64,000 nucleotides of DNA from Radicibacter daui (GTDB lineage Bacteria > Pseudomonadota > Alphaproteobacteria > Radicibacterales > Radicibacteraceae): contig CP131056.1 of NCBI GenBank assembly GCA_030657355.1, positions 2,066,501 to 2,130,500 of the forward strand, read 5' to 3'. Shown one piece after another: positions 9,192 to 18,135 of this stretch. The translations under genes and the position numbers were made by a program. The notes beneath the pieces were generated by a model that had not been told where the DNA came from, ran no database searches, and saw only the letters and a program-made list of their open reading frames with translations. Numbering within the stretch: the stretch's first letter is position 1; every line of letters begins with the position of its first letter.

Positions 9192-10564
9192 TCCGCTGCG
9201 CTTTCGCGCTTTGAGGGTTTTGGGGCCAGCGGGTCGATGATGCGCGGGCGGGGCTCATGCGGCTTCCTGCTGGGCAGGGCGCGGCCTTTCATGATCGCTT
9301 CGTCTCCCATGCGGCCCCGGAGAGCTTCCATCGCCGCTTCCACTTTCTTGCGCTTGGGCAGGCCGGGATCGAGCAGGTCCGGCGGGTCGGCATCCTCTCC
9401 CGGCCTCAGGTGCGAGCAGCCGACGCCGATCAGCCGGTAGCGCACCGCTCCGGTTGCTTCCGGTGCCAGCAGGGCGGCGGCAGTGCGAAAGAGCGTATCC
9501 GCCAGCTGGGTTGGCGCCTCCAGCGTGCGCGAGCGGGTGACCGCCTTGAAGTCCCCGGTGCGCAGCTTGAGCGTGATGGTCTGGGCGGAAAAACCGGCCT
9601 TGCGCAGGCGGTGAGCCACTTTTTCGCACAGCGGCCACAAGATGGCGCGCAGTGCGGCAAGGCCGGCGATATCCTTGTCGAAGGTGGTTTCGCTGGAAAT
9701 GGCCTTGGCAACGCCATCAGGCTCCACCTTGCGCTCATCAAGCCCCTGCGACAGGCGCCAGAGATGCGGGCCCATGCGGCCGTAACGCTTCATCAGCAGC
9801 TTTTCATCGAGCCCGCGAATCTGGCCGATGGTGTGGATGCCATCGCCGGCCAGCTTCTGCTGCATGGCCTTGCCGACACCCCAGATGAGCGACACCGGCT
9901 TGGGGGCCAGGAAATCCAGCGTCTCCGCCTTGCCGATGATGGAGAAGCCGCGCGGCTTGTCGAGGTCGGACGCAACCTTGGCGAGGAACTTGTTGTGGCT
10001 GAGGCCTATGGAGACGGTGACGCCGACTTCTTGCTCGATCCGGCGGGCAAGGCGCACGAGGGTGAGGGCAGGAGGGCCGCCATGCAGCGCTTCAGTACCG
10101 CCCAGATCGAGAAAGGCCTCATCGATGGAAAGCGGCTCCACCAGCGGCGTCAGGTCCTGCATCAGCGAGCGCACCTTGCGCCCGGCTTCGACGTACCGCG
10201 CCATATCCGGCTTGATGACCACGGCATCCGGGCAGAGCTGCAAGGCCTTGAACATCGGCATGGCCGAACGCACACCGCTGATGCGTGCGATATAGCAGGC
10301 GGTGGAGACGACGCCGCGCGGTCCTGTGCCGCCAACGATCACGGCACGGGAGGCAAGTTCCGGCCTATCCCTTTTTTCTACCGAGGCATAAAAGGCATCG
10401 CAGTCCAGATGGGCGATGGAAAGGCTGGTCAACTCAAGGTGGCTGATGAGCCTCGGAGACCCGCAGAAAGGGCAGCGCGCAGATTTTCCCGGACGATCGC
10501 CGGCAATCTGGGGTGGTGTTTTGCGGTCGATGGGCCGCGTGCAATCCCGACATATCTCAAGCAC
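9134..10564 (-). CDS. dinB: DNA polymerase IV with N-terminal zinc ribbon
   Basis: A Y-family translesion polymerase. Residues 1-50 carry two cysteine pairs (CRDC and CPFC) predicted to bind zinc, an addition seen in alphaproteobacterial DinB and absent from E. coli Pol IV. The palm follows: IAHLDCDAFYASVEKRD (metal site), the steric region VSTACYIAR, and the second metal site PLSIDEAFLDLGG. Then come an HhH thumb (VSLIWGVGKAMQQKL) and the little-finger domain. The basic, disordered C-terminal tail (residues 430-476) runs over the eipB 3' end. No clear LexA box was found upstream. Confidence 0.92.
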   Translation of the reverse strand: MLEICRDCTRPIDRKTPPQIAGDRPGKSARCPFCGSPRLISHLELTSLSIAHLDCDAFYASVEKRDRPELASRAVIVGGTGPRGVVSTACYIARISGVRSAMPMFKALQLCPDAVVIKPDMARYVEAGRKVRSLMQDLTPLVEPLSIDEAFLDLGGTEALHGGPPALTLVRLARRIEQEVGVTVSIGLSHNKFLAKVASDLDKPRGFSIIGKAETLDFLAPKPVSLIWGVGKAMQQKLAGDGIHTIGQIRGLDEKLLMKRYGRMGPHLWRLSQGLDERKVEPDGVAKAISSETTFDKDIAGLAALRAILWPLCEKVAHRLRKAGFSAQTITLKLRTGDFKAVTRSRTLEAPTQLADTLFRTAAALLAPEATGAVRYRLIGVGCSHLRPGEDADPPDLLDPGLPKRKKVEAAMEALRGRMGDEAIMKGRALPSRKPHEPRPRIIDPLAPKPSKRESAADQQPPDGNGSSASRRADRT

Positions 10565-10883
10565 TTGACCACCACTGCGCGTGAAACCTTCACCGCCCGT
10601 TAACTTATTCTGTGAATATTGGGCTACGATAGCGTAAAACGAAATTCAAAGAGGCATGCCATAATAAGGGGTGCCGCCGACCGTGCCGGAGCGGATAACC
10701 GCTGACGGCATAGAAGCGATCCGGATAAGATCGCAATAACAAAATCAGGGCGTACCAGATTGCCGGCGCCCCGCCTTGGTGGCGGGCCTTGCCGGCCGGC
10801 TGAGCAGGGGCCAGAACCGGGATGAAGCTGACTTGAATCTGAGCCAGAATACCGCAGGAGCGCCGCGAGCTGCGCCGGCCAAG

Positions 10884-11240
10884 ATGGTGCTGATCGTTGA
10901 AGACAACGATCTCAACATGAAGCTTTTCAACGACCTGCTCGAAGCCCACGGCTACGGCACCATCCAGACCAAGGATGGCCTTGAGGCGCTTCGTATCGCC
11001 CGCAGCCAACGCCCCGATCTCATTCTGATGGACATCCAGCTGCCCGAAGTCTCCGGCCTTGAGGTCACCAAGTGGCTCAAGGAGGATGATGAACTGCGCA
11101 GCATTCCGGTGATTGCCGTGACGGCCTTTGCCATGAAGGGCGATGAGGAGAAGATCCGCGAGGGCGGGTGCGAGGACTACATCGCCAAACCGATCTCGGT
11201 GATGAACTTCATCGAGACCATCCGCCGTTACCTGGACTGA
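10884..11240 (+). CDS. divK: DivK single-domain response regulator
   Basis: A cytoplasmic cell-cycle receiver that, in Caulobacter, is phosphorylated by PleC/DivJ and tunes CckA and hence CtrA. The protein is almost only a receiver: acidic pocket VEDND, phospho-acceptor Asp50 in [10 protein letters not shown], Thr in VTAFAM and Lys in YIAKPIS. The [20 protein letters not shown] start strongly resembles DivK. The ATG at 10884 is used. The frame stays open upstream to a TTG at 10832 and beyond, so a short N-terminal extension cannot be excluded. pleD follows after six bases, as is typical in alphaproteobacteria. Confidence 0.93.
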   Translation: MVLIVEDNDLNMKLFNDLLEAHGYGTIQTKDGLEALRIARSQRPDLILMDIQLPEVSGLEVTKWLKEDDELRSIPVIAVTAFAMKGDEEKIREGGCEDYIAKPISVMNFIETIRRYLD

Positions 11241-11246
11241 CCCGCA

Positions 11247-12656
11247 ATGTCTGCCCGCGTCCTCGTCGTCGATGATGTACTGCCGAACGTCAAGCTGCTT
11301 CAGGCCAAGCTGACGCGGGAGTATTTTGACGTGGTGACCGCCTTTGACGGGCGGCAGGCGCTGGAGGTTGCCCACCAGCAGCACCCCGACATCATCCTGC
11401 TCGACATCATGATGCCGGGCATGGACGGGTTCGAGGTGTGCGAACTCCTGAAGAAGAACAGCGCCACCATGCACATTCCGGTGATCATGGTGACAGCGCT
11501 GTCCGACACGTCGGACCGTGTGCGCGGTCTTGAGGTGGGAGCGGACGATTTCCTGACCAAGCCGGTGAATGACGTGGCGCTGTTTGCCCGCGTGCGTTCG
11601 CTGGTGCGGCTCAAGATGATGATGGACGAGTGGCGCCTGCGCCAGCAGACCTCCGGCCAGCTGGGCGTGATGGTGGGCGACAGCTCGCTGATGGACGCAC
11701 CCACACGCAATGCCCGCATCCTGGTGCTGGATGACAGCGCCGTGGATATCGAGCGCATCGTGGAGACGCTGAAGCTCGACCAGCATGAGGTGAAGACGGC
11801 CCGCACGCTCGCCGACGCGATGGACCATGCAGCTTCAGACGAGTTCGAGCTGTTTGTCGTCAGCCTGACGCTGCTGGATGAAGATGGCCTGCGCCTTGTC
11901 AGCCAGCTGCGCTCGCGCGAGAGCACGCGGCAGATCCCCATCCTGCTGATCGCGGACGAGGGTGACCTGCAGCGTACGGTCAAGGGCCTCGATCTTGGCG
12001 CCAACGACTATCTGATGAAGCCGATGGACCGCAACGAGCTGCTGGCCCGCGTGCGCACGCAGGTGCGGCGCAAGCGGTTCCAGGATCAGCTGCGGCGCTC
12101 CTACGAGCGCAGCCTCTCCATGGCGATGACGGACAGCCTGACCGGGCTTTATAACCGCCGCTACACGATGGCGCATCTGGAGCGGGTCATCCAGAGCATC
12201 GGCGAGGCGGGCAAGCCCGTCTCGGTGCTGATGATCGATATCGACCATTTCAAGAACGTGAATGACAGCTTCGGTCACAGCATCGGCGATGAGGTGCTGA
12301 AGGAAATCTCGGTACGCCTCTCCGACAACCTGCGCAGCTTCGATCTGGTCGGCCGTCTGGGCGGCGAGGAATTCGTCATCATCATGCCGGATACCTCGCT
12401 CGAAAACGCCATGCTGGTGGGCGAGCGCCTGCGGGCACGGGTGGCCGGCAAGCCCTTTATCGTCGGATCGCTCTCCACGCAGCTGGAAGTGACCATCAGC
12501 GTGGGTGCCAGCGTGTGCACCGATCCGGAAGAGCCGGTGGACCGGGTGCTGCACCGGGCGGACATGGCGCTTTATGCGGCCAAGAATGCCGGCCGCAACA
12601 AGGTGGTCGCCGACGATGTCGACGGCGGTTCGGCAGCGAGCGTCGCCGGCGCCTGA
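11247..12656 (+). CDS. pleD: PleD response regulator / diguanylate cyclase
   Basis: A polar-development regulator that makes c-di-GMP when its first receiver is phosphorylated. Domain order: receiver 1 (residues 1-120, phospho-Asp53 in LLDIMMPGMDG), a second receiver-like adaptor (about 153-275), and a GGDEF domain (about 290-455) with DSLTGLYNRRY, IDIDHFKNVND and the active site GGEEF. In receiver 2 the usual Asp position reads VVSLTLLDEDG, so it is probably a dimerisation module, as in Caulobacter. RSFD five residues before GGEEF gives an RxxD inhibitory site. It is co-transcribed with divK, and a strong terminator follows. Confidence 0.95.
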   Translation: MSARVLVVDDVLPNVKLLQAKLTREYFDVVTAFDGRQALEVAHQQHPDIILLDIMMPGMDGFEVCELLKKNSATMHIPVIMVTALSDTSDRVRGLEVGADDFLTKPVNDVALFARVRSLVRLKMMMDEWRLRQQTSGQLGVMVGDSSLMDAPTRNARILVLDDSAVDIERIVETLKLDQHEVKTARTLADAMDHAASDEFELFVVSLTLLDEDGLRLVSQLRSRESTRQIPILLIADEGDLQRTVKGLDLGANDYLMKPMDRNELLARVRTQVRRKRFQDQLRRSYERSLSMAMTDSLTGLYNRRYTMAHLERVIQSIGEAGKPVSVLMIDIDHFKNVNDSFGHSIGDEVLKEISVRLSDNLRSFDLVGRLGGEEFVIIMPDTSLENAMLVGERLRARVAGKPFIVGSLSTQLEVTISVGASVCTDPEEPVDRVLHRADMALYAAKNAGRNKVVADDVDGGSAASVAGA

Positions 12657-12690
12657 GAGGCAGCGCTGCTGCCAGCAAGAGATCAGGATC

Positions 12691-12732
12691 AAAACAAAAG
12701 GCCGCTTCGATGTCGAAGCGGCCTTTTGTTTT
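12691..12732. terminator. Strong bidirectional terminator
   Basis: A perfect 20-bp stem with a two-base loop, A-rich at one foot and T-rich at the other. It separates pleD (plus) from rpmG (minus), which converge here. Confidence 0.9.
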
Positions 12733-12783
12733 GCAGGTCTGGAAAACGCGTTCGGCGCCCAGTGACCAGATAACTTTTACAAG

Positions 12784-12951
12784 TTACTTGATCTTGGCTT
12801 CCTTGAACACAACGTGCTTGCGCGCACGCGGGTCGTACTTGCGCATTTCCATCTTTTCGGTCTGCGTGCGCGGGTTCTTCTTCTTCACGTAGAAGTAGCC
12901 CGTGCCAGCAGAGCTGACCATGCGGATCAGTTGGGTAGCCGGCTTGGCCAT
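12784..12951 (-). CDS. rpmG: 50S ribosomal protein L33
   Basis: A 55-residue basic ribosomal protein starting [20 protein letters not shown], with the usual YVKKKNPRT and [10 protein letters not shown] segments. It lacks the CxxC pairs of zinc-binding L33, so it is the cysteine-free form. Start ATG at 12951. In related genomes it follows the rnr/DUF983 region, and that order is roughly kept here. Confidence 0.96.
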   Translation of the reverse strand: MAKPATQLIRMVSSAGTGYFYVKKKNPRTQTEKMEMRKYDPRARKHVVFKEAKIK

Positions 12952-13056
12952 GGTACTCGAACTCCGAAAGACAATTTCAAAGCAAAATCTGGACGCGGAA
13001 CATAGGGCCTCACGCGCAGAAGTCAAGCGCCAAGCGCACCTTGCCTGCGCAAGGCA

Positions 13057-14718
13057 TCAATGCTGGGCGGGGGTAATATAGCCCTCGGCGACCGCAGAGG
13101 CGGTTTCGCCCCGGGTCTGCAAGGCAATCGCACGCTGGAAGAGCAGCGAGTTGCTGGCCACCCCAAGGGCAAGGTCGAGGTCGACGCCGTGCTTTTCCCG
13201 CGAGGGCGGGCAGCTGCGGCGATAATCGGCCAGGGCATCCCGGTCGGTCGCGGCGGCGGCCTGCAAGGCAAGAACACCGCTGACCGTCGGCAGGCCATTG
13301 ATGCGCAGCCGGCCCAGAACCTCGTCGACATCGCCCTCCTTGAGGGCAGTGGTGCAGATGGTGGGATAAACGCCGAGCCGGTTGAGCGTGGCACCGGAGG
13401 GGGAATAGAGCCGCGACCAGGTAAGGAAGAGCTCGGCCTGGTTGGGCAGGCGGGTCACGGTCTGCACGCTGCCCTTGCCATAGGAAACCGTGCCGATGAC
13501 GGCGGCACGCTCGCTGTCGCGCAAGGCGGCGGCCATCACTTCGGCCGCCGAGGCTGTTCCGCCATCGATCAGCACGACAAGCGGCAGGCCATGGGCCTGA
13601 TCGCCGGGATGGGCCATGTAGCGCTGCATGCTGTCGGGATGGCGTCCGCGCGCCTCGCTGATCAGGCCGCTATCCATGAAGAGATCGGCACTGGCGATAG
13701 CCTGATCGAGCAGCCCGCCGGGATTGCCGCGCAGATCGAGCACGAAGCCCTTCAGCCGGGCGCCATAGGCATGCATCTCGTAGATGGCGCGGGCGAGATT
13801 GGCGGCGGTTGCGGTGTTGAAACGGTCAATCGACAGCACGCCGACGCCATCGTCGAAGCGGGCAGTCACGCTGTTGCGCACCACCCGCTCGCGGGTAACG
13901 GAGACGGTGCGGAACGAGCCGTTGCCATCCTCTATCCCCAGCGTGACGACGCTGTTGAGCGGCCCGTGCATCATCTCCATCGCGTCATCTTCGCTGAGGC
14001 GGCGGGTGGGGATGCCATCGATGGAGGTAAGGCGCTCGCCAATGGCAAGGCCGGAGCGTTCGGCAGTAGAGCCGGTGAAGATATCGACGATGGTCGGCCA
14101 TTCGCCCTGCTGGGCAAGCGAGATGCCGATGCCGCCATAACCGTCGCGGTCGGCGCGCTCGACACGGGCATGGTCCGGATCGCTGTAGCGCGAATATTCA
14201 TCGAGATCGTGCACGACATGGCCGAGCACAGCGGAATAGACCGCATCGGCCGTGGTGCCGCGCAGCGGCGGCGACCAGGTGGCGGCATAACCGGCCATCT
14301 GCGCGATCAGATGGCCCCAGCCGCGTGCATCGTGCTGGGCGGGTGCCGGCAGGGCCAGCACCTTGCGCTCGCCGCTATAGAGCTGGACCATACCGCTTTC
14401 GAGCGTGGCCCTGATATTGGGGTCGAGCGCGGAGAGGCCGTTGATGCCGTCGACCGCCATCACGCGGATATCGACAGGATCGACAAACACTTCGTCAATG
14501 CGCTCGAAACCGACGATAAAGACACGCTCATCCAGCGCCGGGCCTGCTGCTGCCGGTTCGGCAGAGGGGCCCGGGGTGGACATGCAGCTGGAACACACCA
14601 GCATAAGGCCGGTGAGCAGGGCGCCGTGCCAGAGGCGGCGCAGCCGGGAGCGCTGCGGGACGACCAGCGGCCCCACAACGTTCAATCCCGGTTTCAGCCT
14701 CTTATCCCCAGCGACCAT
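13057..14718 (-). CDS. S41-family C-terminal processing peptidase, exported
   Basis: A periplasmic or membrane-anchored serine protease with a PDZ domain. A hydrophobic N-terminal segment ends at LMLVCSSCMS, which looks like a signal or lipoprotein region although the lipobox is not canonical. The PDZ domain is GIGISLAQQGEWP through RLTSIDG, about residues 195-280. The protease core has FVLDLRGNPGG, the nucleophile serine in GGTASAAEV and the catalytic lysine in SYGKGSVQT, so it should be active. The roughly 550-residue length is longer than classic CtpA because of an extra N-terminal domain (about residues 60-180). The start ATG at 14718 overlaps the DUF983 stop; a TTG near 14685 is an alternative. 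Confidence 0.85.
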   Translation of the reverse strand: MVAGDKRLKPGLNVVGPLVVPQRSRLRRLWHGALLTGLMLVCSSCMSTPGPSAEPAAAGPALDERVFIVGFERIDEVFVDPVDIRVMAVDGINGLSALDPNIRATLESGMVQLYSGERKVLALPAPAQHDARGWGHLIAQMAGYAATWSPPLRGTTADAVYSAVLGHVVHDLDEYSRYSDPDHARVERADRDGYGGIGISLAQQGEWPTIVDIFTGSTAERSGLAIGERLTSIDGIPTRRLSEDDAMEMMHGPLNSVVTLGIEDGNGSFRTVSVTRERVVRNSVTARFDDGVGVLSIDRFNTATAANLARAIYEMHAYGARLKGFVLDLRGNPGGLLDQAIASADLFMDSGLISEARGRHPDSMQRYMAHPGDQAHGLPLVVLIDGGTASAAEVMAAALRDSERAAVIGTVSYGKGSVQTVTRLPNQAELFLTWSRLYSPSGATLNRLGVYPTICTTALKEGDVDEVLGRLRINGLPTVSGVLALQAAAATDRDALADYRRSCPPSREKHGVDLDLALGVASNSLLFQRAIALQTRGETASAVAEGYITPAQH

Positions 14719-15071
14719 TGTGTTCCGATCACCGCTCCCTTGATGCGCGGCAGCAGCAGGAAAGTAAGTGCCAGCGTCGTCGGCACCCAGATTAGCATAT
14801 GTAGCCAAACGGGTGGATGCTGCAAACGCTCCAAAAGAAACAGCGCGGGGATGATGATGTGACCGACAATAAGTACGGTGAAGTAGGGCGGGGCATCGTC
14901 GGCGCGGAACTCACCGAGATTGAGTCCGCATTTGCGGCAGACCGGCTCAACTTTGAGAAAGCCGCGAAAAAGGGTGGCTTCACCACATTGCGGGCAGCAT
15001 CTGCTGAAGCCGCGGCCGAGGCCGCGCAGGGTGCGGGAAAGTTGTGATCCGCCGTAGATTTCTCTGGCCAT
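14694..15071 (-). CDS. DUF983 small membrane protein
   Basis: A 125-residue protein with an N-terminal zinc ribbon (CPQC and CRKC) and two membrane helices (TVLIVGHIIIPALFLLERL; LHMLIWVPTTLALTFLLL), the usual DUF983 plan. GRGFSRCCPQCGEATLFRGFL is the family signature around the first cysteine pair. ATG at 15071 is chosen; the open frame further upstream runs through the phosphatase gene and is a shadow. Function is not established. Related genomes place it near rnr and rpmG, as here. Its stop overlaps the start of the S41 protease by 25 bases, so the two are likely co-expressed. Confidence 0.8.
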   Translation of the reverse strand: MAREIYGGSQLSRTLRGLGRGFSRCCPQCGEATLFRGFLKVEPVCRKCGLNLGEFRADDAPPYFTVLIVGHIIIPALFLLERLQHPPVWLHMLIWVPTTLALTFLLLPRIKGAVIGTQWSLGIRG

Positions 15072-15175
15072 TGGCCATGTCCTTGAAAGCGTCAATCGCA
15101 TGCCGCCCGATGGCGGATGCAGCTTTTCTATAACATCAAGGCGACTTGCCGAGGGCCCTTTTCGCCGCAGGGCTG

Positions 15176-15820
15176 TTACGCGGGGCGCGCGGCCCGCGGG
15201 GTGCGGGCCTGTGTTCGCAGGGCGCCGAGGCCCGGCGGTGGAATCAATGCGGCGACTGCCCAGCCCGAGGGGCTGCGCCGGCCGGCGCCGGTAAGCTTGA
15301 GAAGGGTGAGCGGCAGGATATCGACGGCAAAAAAACTGGCTGCCGGCGCCGCCAGCGCGTGCAACAGGGCCGCGCGCAGCACGAACGGCGAGGCAATGGC
15401 AAGTGTGCTGCCGGGGGCATTCCACCCGTCGAGCCAGCCGCCGATACGGGACTGGAAGGCCAGCCGGCTTTCGCCGCCCGGCGGGGCGACAGCAGGGTCC
15501 TGCATCCAGCGCGAAAAGGCCGGTCCCTGCGTTTGCGCAAGCTGCCCGGCATCAAGCCCTGCCCAGCTACCGGCATCGTAGCCGGCGAGCGCGGGAGTGG
15601 GCGCTGCATAGCCATGGCCGATCAGCGTAGCGGTTTCCGCCGCCGCGGCATTAGGAGCGACGAGGGTGCGGCGATAGCGCGGCAGGGTCGGCGCTAGCGC
15701 CTGAACCCGGCGGCGGGCCGGCGCTTCCAGTACATCGGCGGCGCCGGCAAAGGCGGCGGCACGCAGCGCGGGGGTCGCGCCATGGCACAGCAGATAGAGG
15801 GTCGGGGGAGAAGAGGTCAT
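15176..15820 (-). CDS. Histidine-phosphatase-superfamily protein beside the B12 riboswitch
   Basis: A 214-residue phosphoglycerate-mutase-like protein. The catalytic loop reads LYLLCHGATPALR: the usual Arg of the RHG motif is Cys. Downstream landmarks are GSWAGLDAGQLA, PPGGESRLAFQSRI (second acid region) and IASPFVLRAALLHALAAP, where the second catalytic His of ordinary members is Ser/Pro. I recall relatives of this type near cbtAB with an LLCHAAT loop, so the Cys variant may be normal for the subfamily. A CobC-like role in cobalamin metabolism is inferred only from the riboswitch and cbtBA next door. ATG at 15820 with AAGGA five bases upstream. Phosphatase activity is uncertain. Confidence 0.7.
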   Translation of the reverse strand: MTSSPPTLYLLCHGATPALRAAAFAGAADVLEAPARRRVQALAPTLPRYRRTLVAPNAAAAETATLIGHGYAAPTPALAGYDAGSWAGLDAGQLAQTQGPAFSRWMQDPAVAPPGGESRLAFQSRIGGWLDGWNAPGSTLAIASPFVLRAALLHALAAPAASFFAVDILPLTLLKLTGAGRRSPSGWAVAALIPPPGLGALRTQARTPRAARPA

Positions 15821-15888
15821 GAATCCTTGAAAAGACATGTGGGAACGGGTGAGCGATGTTTGACAGTCAAGCCATCGCAACCTTAATC

Positions 15889-16004
15889 TAACGCCGTCGG
15901 CCGTGGAATGTGGAAGCCGGTGCAAACCCGGCGCGGTCGCGCCACTGTAACCAGCCCTTCGAGAATGTTGAGGGGACGGGAGTCAGACCTTCTTCCACGG
16001 CGTT
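15889..16004 (+). promoter_or_regulatory. Cobalamin (AdoCbl) riboswitch
   Basis: The conserved core is present: GCCGGTGCAAACCCGGC, then GCGGTCGCGCCACTGTAA, and the 3' B12-box element GGGAGTCAGACC. The ends pair as P1 (around CCGTGGA at 15901 and TCCACGG at 15994). It leads into cbtB, whose AGGAG ribosome-binding site at about 16030 is 26 bases past P1. No terminator stem with a T-run lies between, so control is probably at translation initiation. Confidence 0.93.
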
Positions 16005-16040
16005 ATCTGTCTTGCGGGACGCGTATCCCAGGAGCTTTTC

Positions 16041-16262
16041 ATGACCGACGCCGCTTATTCCACGGGTGCCCTTCCGGCTATCGAACCCGTTTCCATTCCC
16101 CTGAAGGCGCTGCTGCCCTGGGCGATTTTCGCCGGGCTTGTGTTTGTGCTGGCGATCTATTTCGTCGGTGTGGAGGAGGGGGCGCTCTCGCTCATCTCCG
16201 GCACTTCCGTGCACGAATTCGTGCATGACGGCCGCCACCTGCTGGGTTTCCCCTGCCACTAA
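16041..16262 (+). CDS. cbtB: CbtB, cobalt transporter small subunit
   Basis: A 73-residue one-helix membrane protein (ALLPWAIFAGLVFVLAIYFVG) with a histidine-rich tail, VHEFVHDGRHLLGFPCH, the metal-binding hallmark of CbtB. It pairs with CbtA, which follows after 18 bases, and acts in cobalt uptake for B12 synthesis; cbtAB is commonly under cobalamin riboswitches, as here. The ATG at 16041 has AGGAG upstream. Confidence 0.93.
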   Translation: MTDAAYSTGALPAIEPVSIPLKALLPWAIFAGLVFVLAIYFVGVEEGALSLISGTSVHEFVHDGRHLLGFPCH

Positions 16263-16280
16263 GACCCGCTGGAGGGGAAC

Positions 16281-17099
16281 ATGATCGCACAGCTTCTGGC
16301 ACGGGGCCTGATTGCAGGCCTCGTCGCCGGTCTTTTGGCTTTTGGTATCGCCCGGGTTTTCGGCGAGCCGCAGGTCAACCTCGCCATCGCTTTTGAAGAA
16401 GCCTCCGAAGCAGCCGCCCCGCATGAACACGCGCATGACCATGATCATGTCGCAGGGGCGCAAGAGACGGAGGGCCAGTCGGCGGCGCCTGCCGGCCACA
16501 GCCATGGTGAGGAGGCCCTTGTCAGCCGCGATACGCAGGCAGGCCTCGGGCTCTTTGTCGGGGTGATGGTTTATGCCACGGCCGTGGGCGGCCTTTTTGC
16601 GCTCGCTTTTGCCTTCTGTTACGGGCGGGTGGGGGCGCTCTCCGCACGGCCGCTGGCGGCATTGCTGGCACTCGGGGCCTTTATCGCCTTCTGCGTCGTG
16701 CCGGCAATCAAATATCCGCCCAACCCGCCGGCTGTCGGCGTGGGGGAGACCATCGCTTGGCGTACTGAGCTGCATTTCATCCTGCTGTTCTTCACTCTTG
16801 TGCTGATCGGTCTTGCGGCCTGGCTTCGCGGCCGGCTTGCCGCCAGCCTTGGCGGCTGGAATGCCGGTATCGTGGCGGTCGCCGCCTTGGTGGTCGCCAT
16901 CGGCATCGTGACGGCCCTGCTGCCGGCGGTGAACGAAGTGCCAGACGATTTTTCAGCCACGCTGCTGTGGCGGTTCCGGATGACGGCCATGGGCATCCAG
17001 CTTGGCCTGTGGAGCGTCATCGGTCTTGTCTTCGGGGCGCTTGCGGCGCCGGTCGTGGGTGAGAGGCGGCGCGCCGCTGCCAGGGCCGTCTTCGGCTAG
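16281..17099 (+). CDS. cbtA: CbtA, cobalt transporter membrane subunit
   Basis: A 272-residue inner-membrane protein with about five to six helices. After the first helix comes a long periplasmic or cytosolic loop rich in histidine (EHAHDHDHVAGAQ, GHSHGEE), suited to Co2+ capture. NPPAVGVGETIAWR and later helices match CbtA. It is the second gene of the riboswitch-controlled cbtBA operon, with a GGAGGGGAAC ribosome-binding site before ATG 16281. A terminator lies 23 bases after the stop. Confidence 0.93.
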   Translation: MIAQLLARGLIAGLVAGLLAFGIARVFGEPQVNLAIAFEEASEAAAPHEHAHDHDHVAGAQETEGQSAAPAGHSHGEEALVSRDTQAGLGLFVGVMVYATAVGGLFALAFAFCYGRVGALSARPLAALLALGAFIAFCVVPAIKYPPNPPAVGVGETIAWRTELHFILLFFTLVLIGLAAWLRGRLAASLGGWNAGIVAVAALVVAIGIVTALLPAVNEVPDDFSATLLWRFRMTAMGIQLGLWSVIGLVFGALAAPVVGERRRAAARAVFG

Positions 17100-17121
17100 G
17101 GTTTTCAGACTTCGCCCCTAT

Positions 17122-17152
17122 AAAGCCGACGATTTTCAGGATCGTCGGCTTT
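17122..17152 (+). terminator. Terminator of cbtBA
   Basis: A 12-bp stem with a seven-base loop followed by a T-rich stretch, shortly after the cbtA stop. The rest of the 17153-17343 gap shows no further recognisable element. Confidence 0.88.
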
Positions 17153-17343
17153 TTTCTTGTGCCGGTGCCGGCAAGTTTAATCGAACTTTCATCGAATCCG
17201 GCTTTGATAGCCGGGATCAAAGGCAAAGAGCCCATCCTCACCGGGAATGGGCCGAACCGGGGGGCTGATGCCGGGGCTCGCAAGCAGCCTTCTGCATCAC
17301 GCCATGGCACCATCAGGTGAAGAAATCGTAGCGGAGCCATTCG

Positions 17344-18105
17344 ATGTCCCTGCGCGCTTTCTTGTCTCTTTTTCTTCCGGGCCGGGCCGCCACCCTCAGC
17401 CTGGCGCTGGTGCTTTTCCATGCCGGCCCGGCACTTGCCGAGACCTTTCACCTCGCCTCGCTGGAATGGCCGCCCTATGCCAGCGCCAGGGAGAAGGATG
17501 GCGGCACCAGCACGCGCATCCTGCGCCAGGCCTTCGACGCCGCCGGCGCGTCGCTGGTGGTGGATTTCCTGCCGTGGGAGCGCGCGGTGGTGAGCGGCAC
17601 TACCGGAGCCGGCTATGTCGGGTACGGGCCGGAATATTATGACCGCAGCCTCGATGCCGAGGTGTCCGGGACACGCTGCCTTTATTCCCGGCCCTTTCAG
17701 CGCGGGCCGCTGGGCTTCGTGATGCGGCGCGACCGGCCGCTGGAATGGCAGGATTTGCCGGACCTTGTCGGCAAACATATCGGTGTCGTCTCTGGCTACA
17801 TGAATACGGCAGCCTTCGACGGCATGGTGGTTCGCGGCACGGTGCGGGCGGAAACGGCCCCCGATGACGTCACCAATGTGCGCAAGGTGGCGCTCGGCCG
17901 GCTGGATGCGGCGGTCATCGACAGCAATGTGCTGGACTATCTGCTGCAGACGGTCCCCGACCTTGCGCCCTTTCGCACAGCGCTGACGATGAGCACGCCA
18001 TTGTTGGCCCAAAAGGAGCTCTTCGTCTGTTTTCGTAATGATGCCAGTGGCCGGGCGGCACGCGAGGTCTTCAACAGCGGGCTTGCCAGCCTGCCGGGGC
18101 AATAG
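17344..18105 (+). CDS. Periplasmic solute-binding protein (SBP_bac_3-like), orphan
   Basis: A 253-residue protein with a signal peptide cleaved near HAGPALA/ETFHLAS. The mature part resembles polar-amino-acid-type binding proteins: LASLEWPPYAS at the start, KHIGVVSGYMNT in the second lobe and VALGRLDAAVIDSN. The typical arginine/aspartate ligand residues for amino acids cannot be confirmed. No permease or ATPase genes lie nearby, so it may act as a sensor or with a distant transporter. It sits between cbtBA and rnr, both unrelated. ATG 17344 with CGGAGC upstream. Confidence 0.75.
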   Translation: MSLRAFLSLFLPGRAATLSLALVLFHAGPALAETFHLASLEWPPYASAREKDGGTSTRILRQAFDAAGASLVVDFLPWERAVVSGTTGAGYVGYGPEYYDRSLDAEVSGTRCLYSRPFQRGPLGFVMRRDRPLEWQDLPDLVGKHIGVVSGYMNTAAFDGMVVRGTVRAETAPDDVTNVRKVALGRLDAAVIDSNVLDYLLQTVPDLAPFRTALTMSTPLLAQKELFVCFRNDASGRAAREVFNSGLASLPGQ

Positions 18106-18135
18106 GGGCAGCGCTGCCGCCCCTGGAATCGCTTT

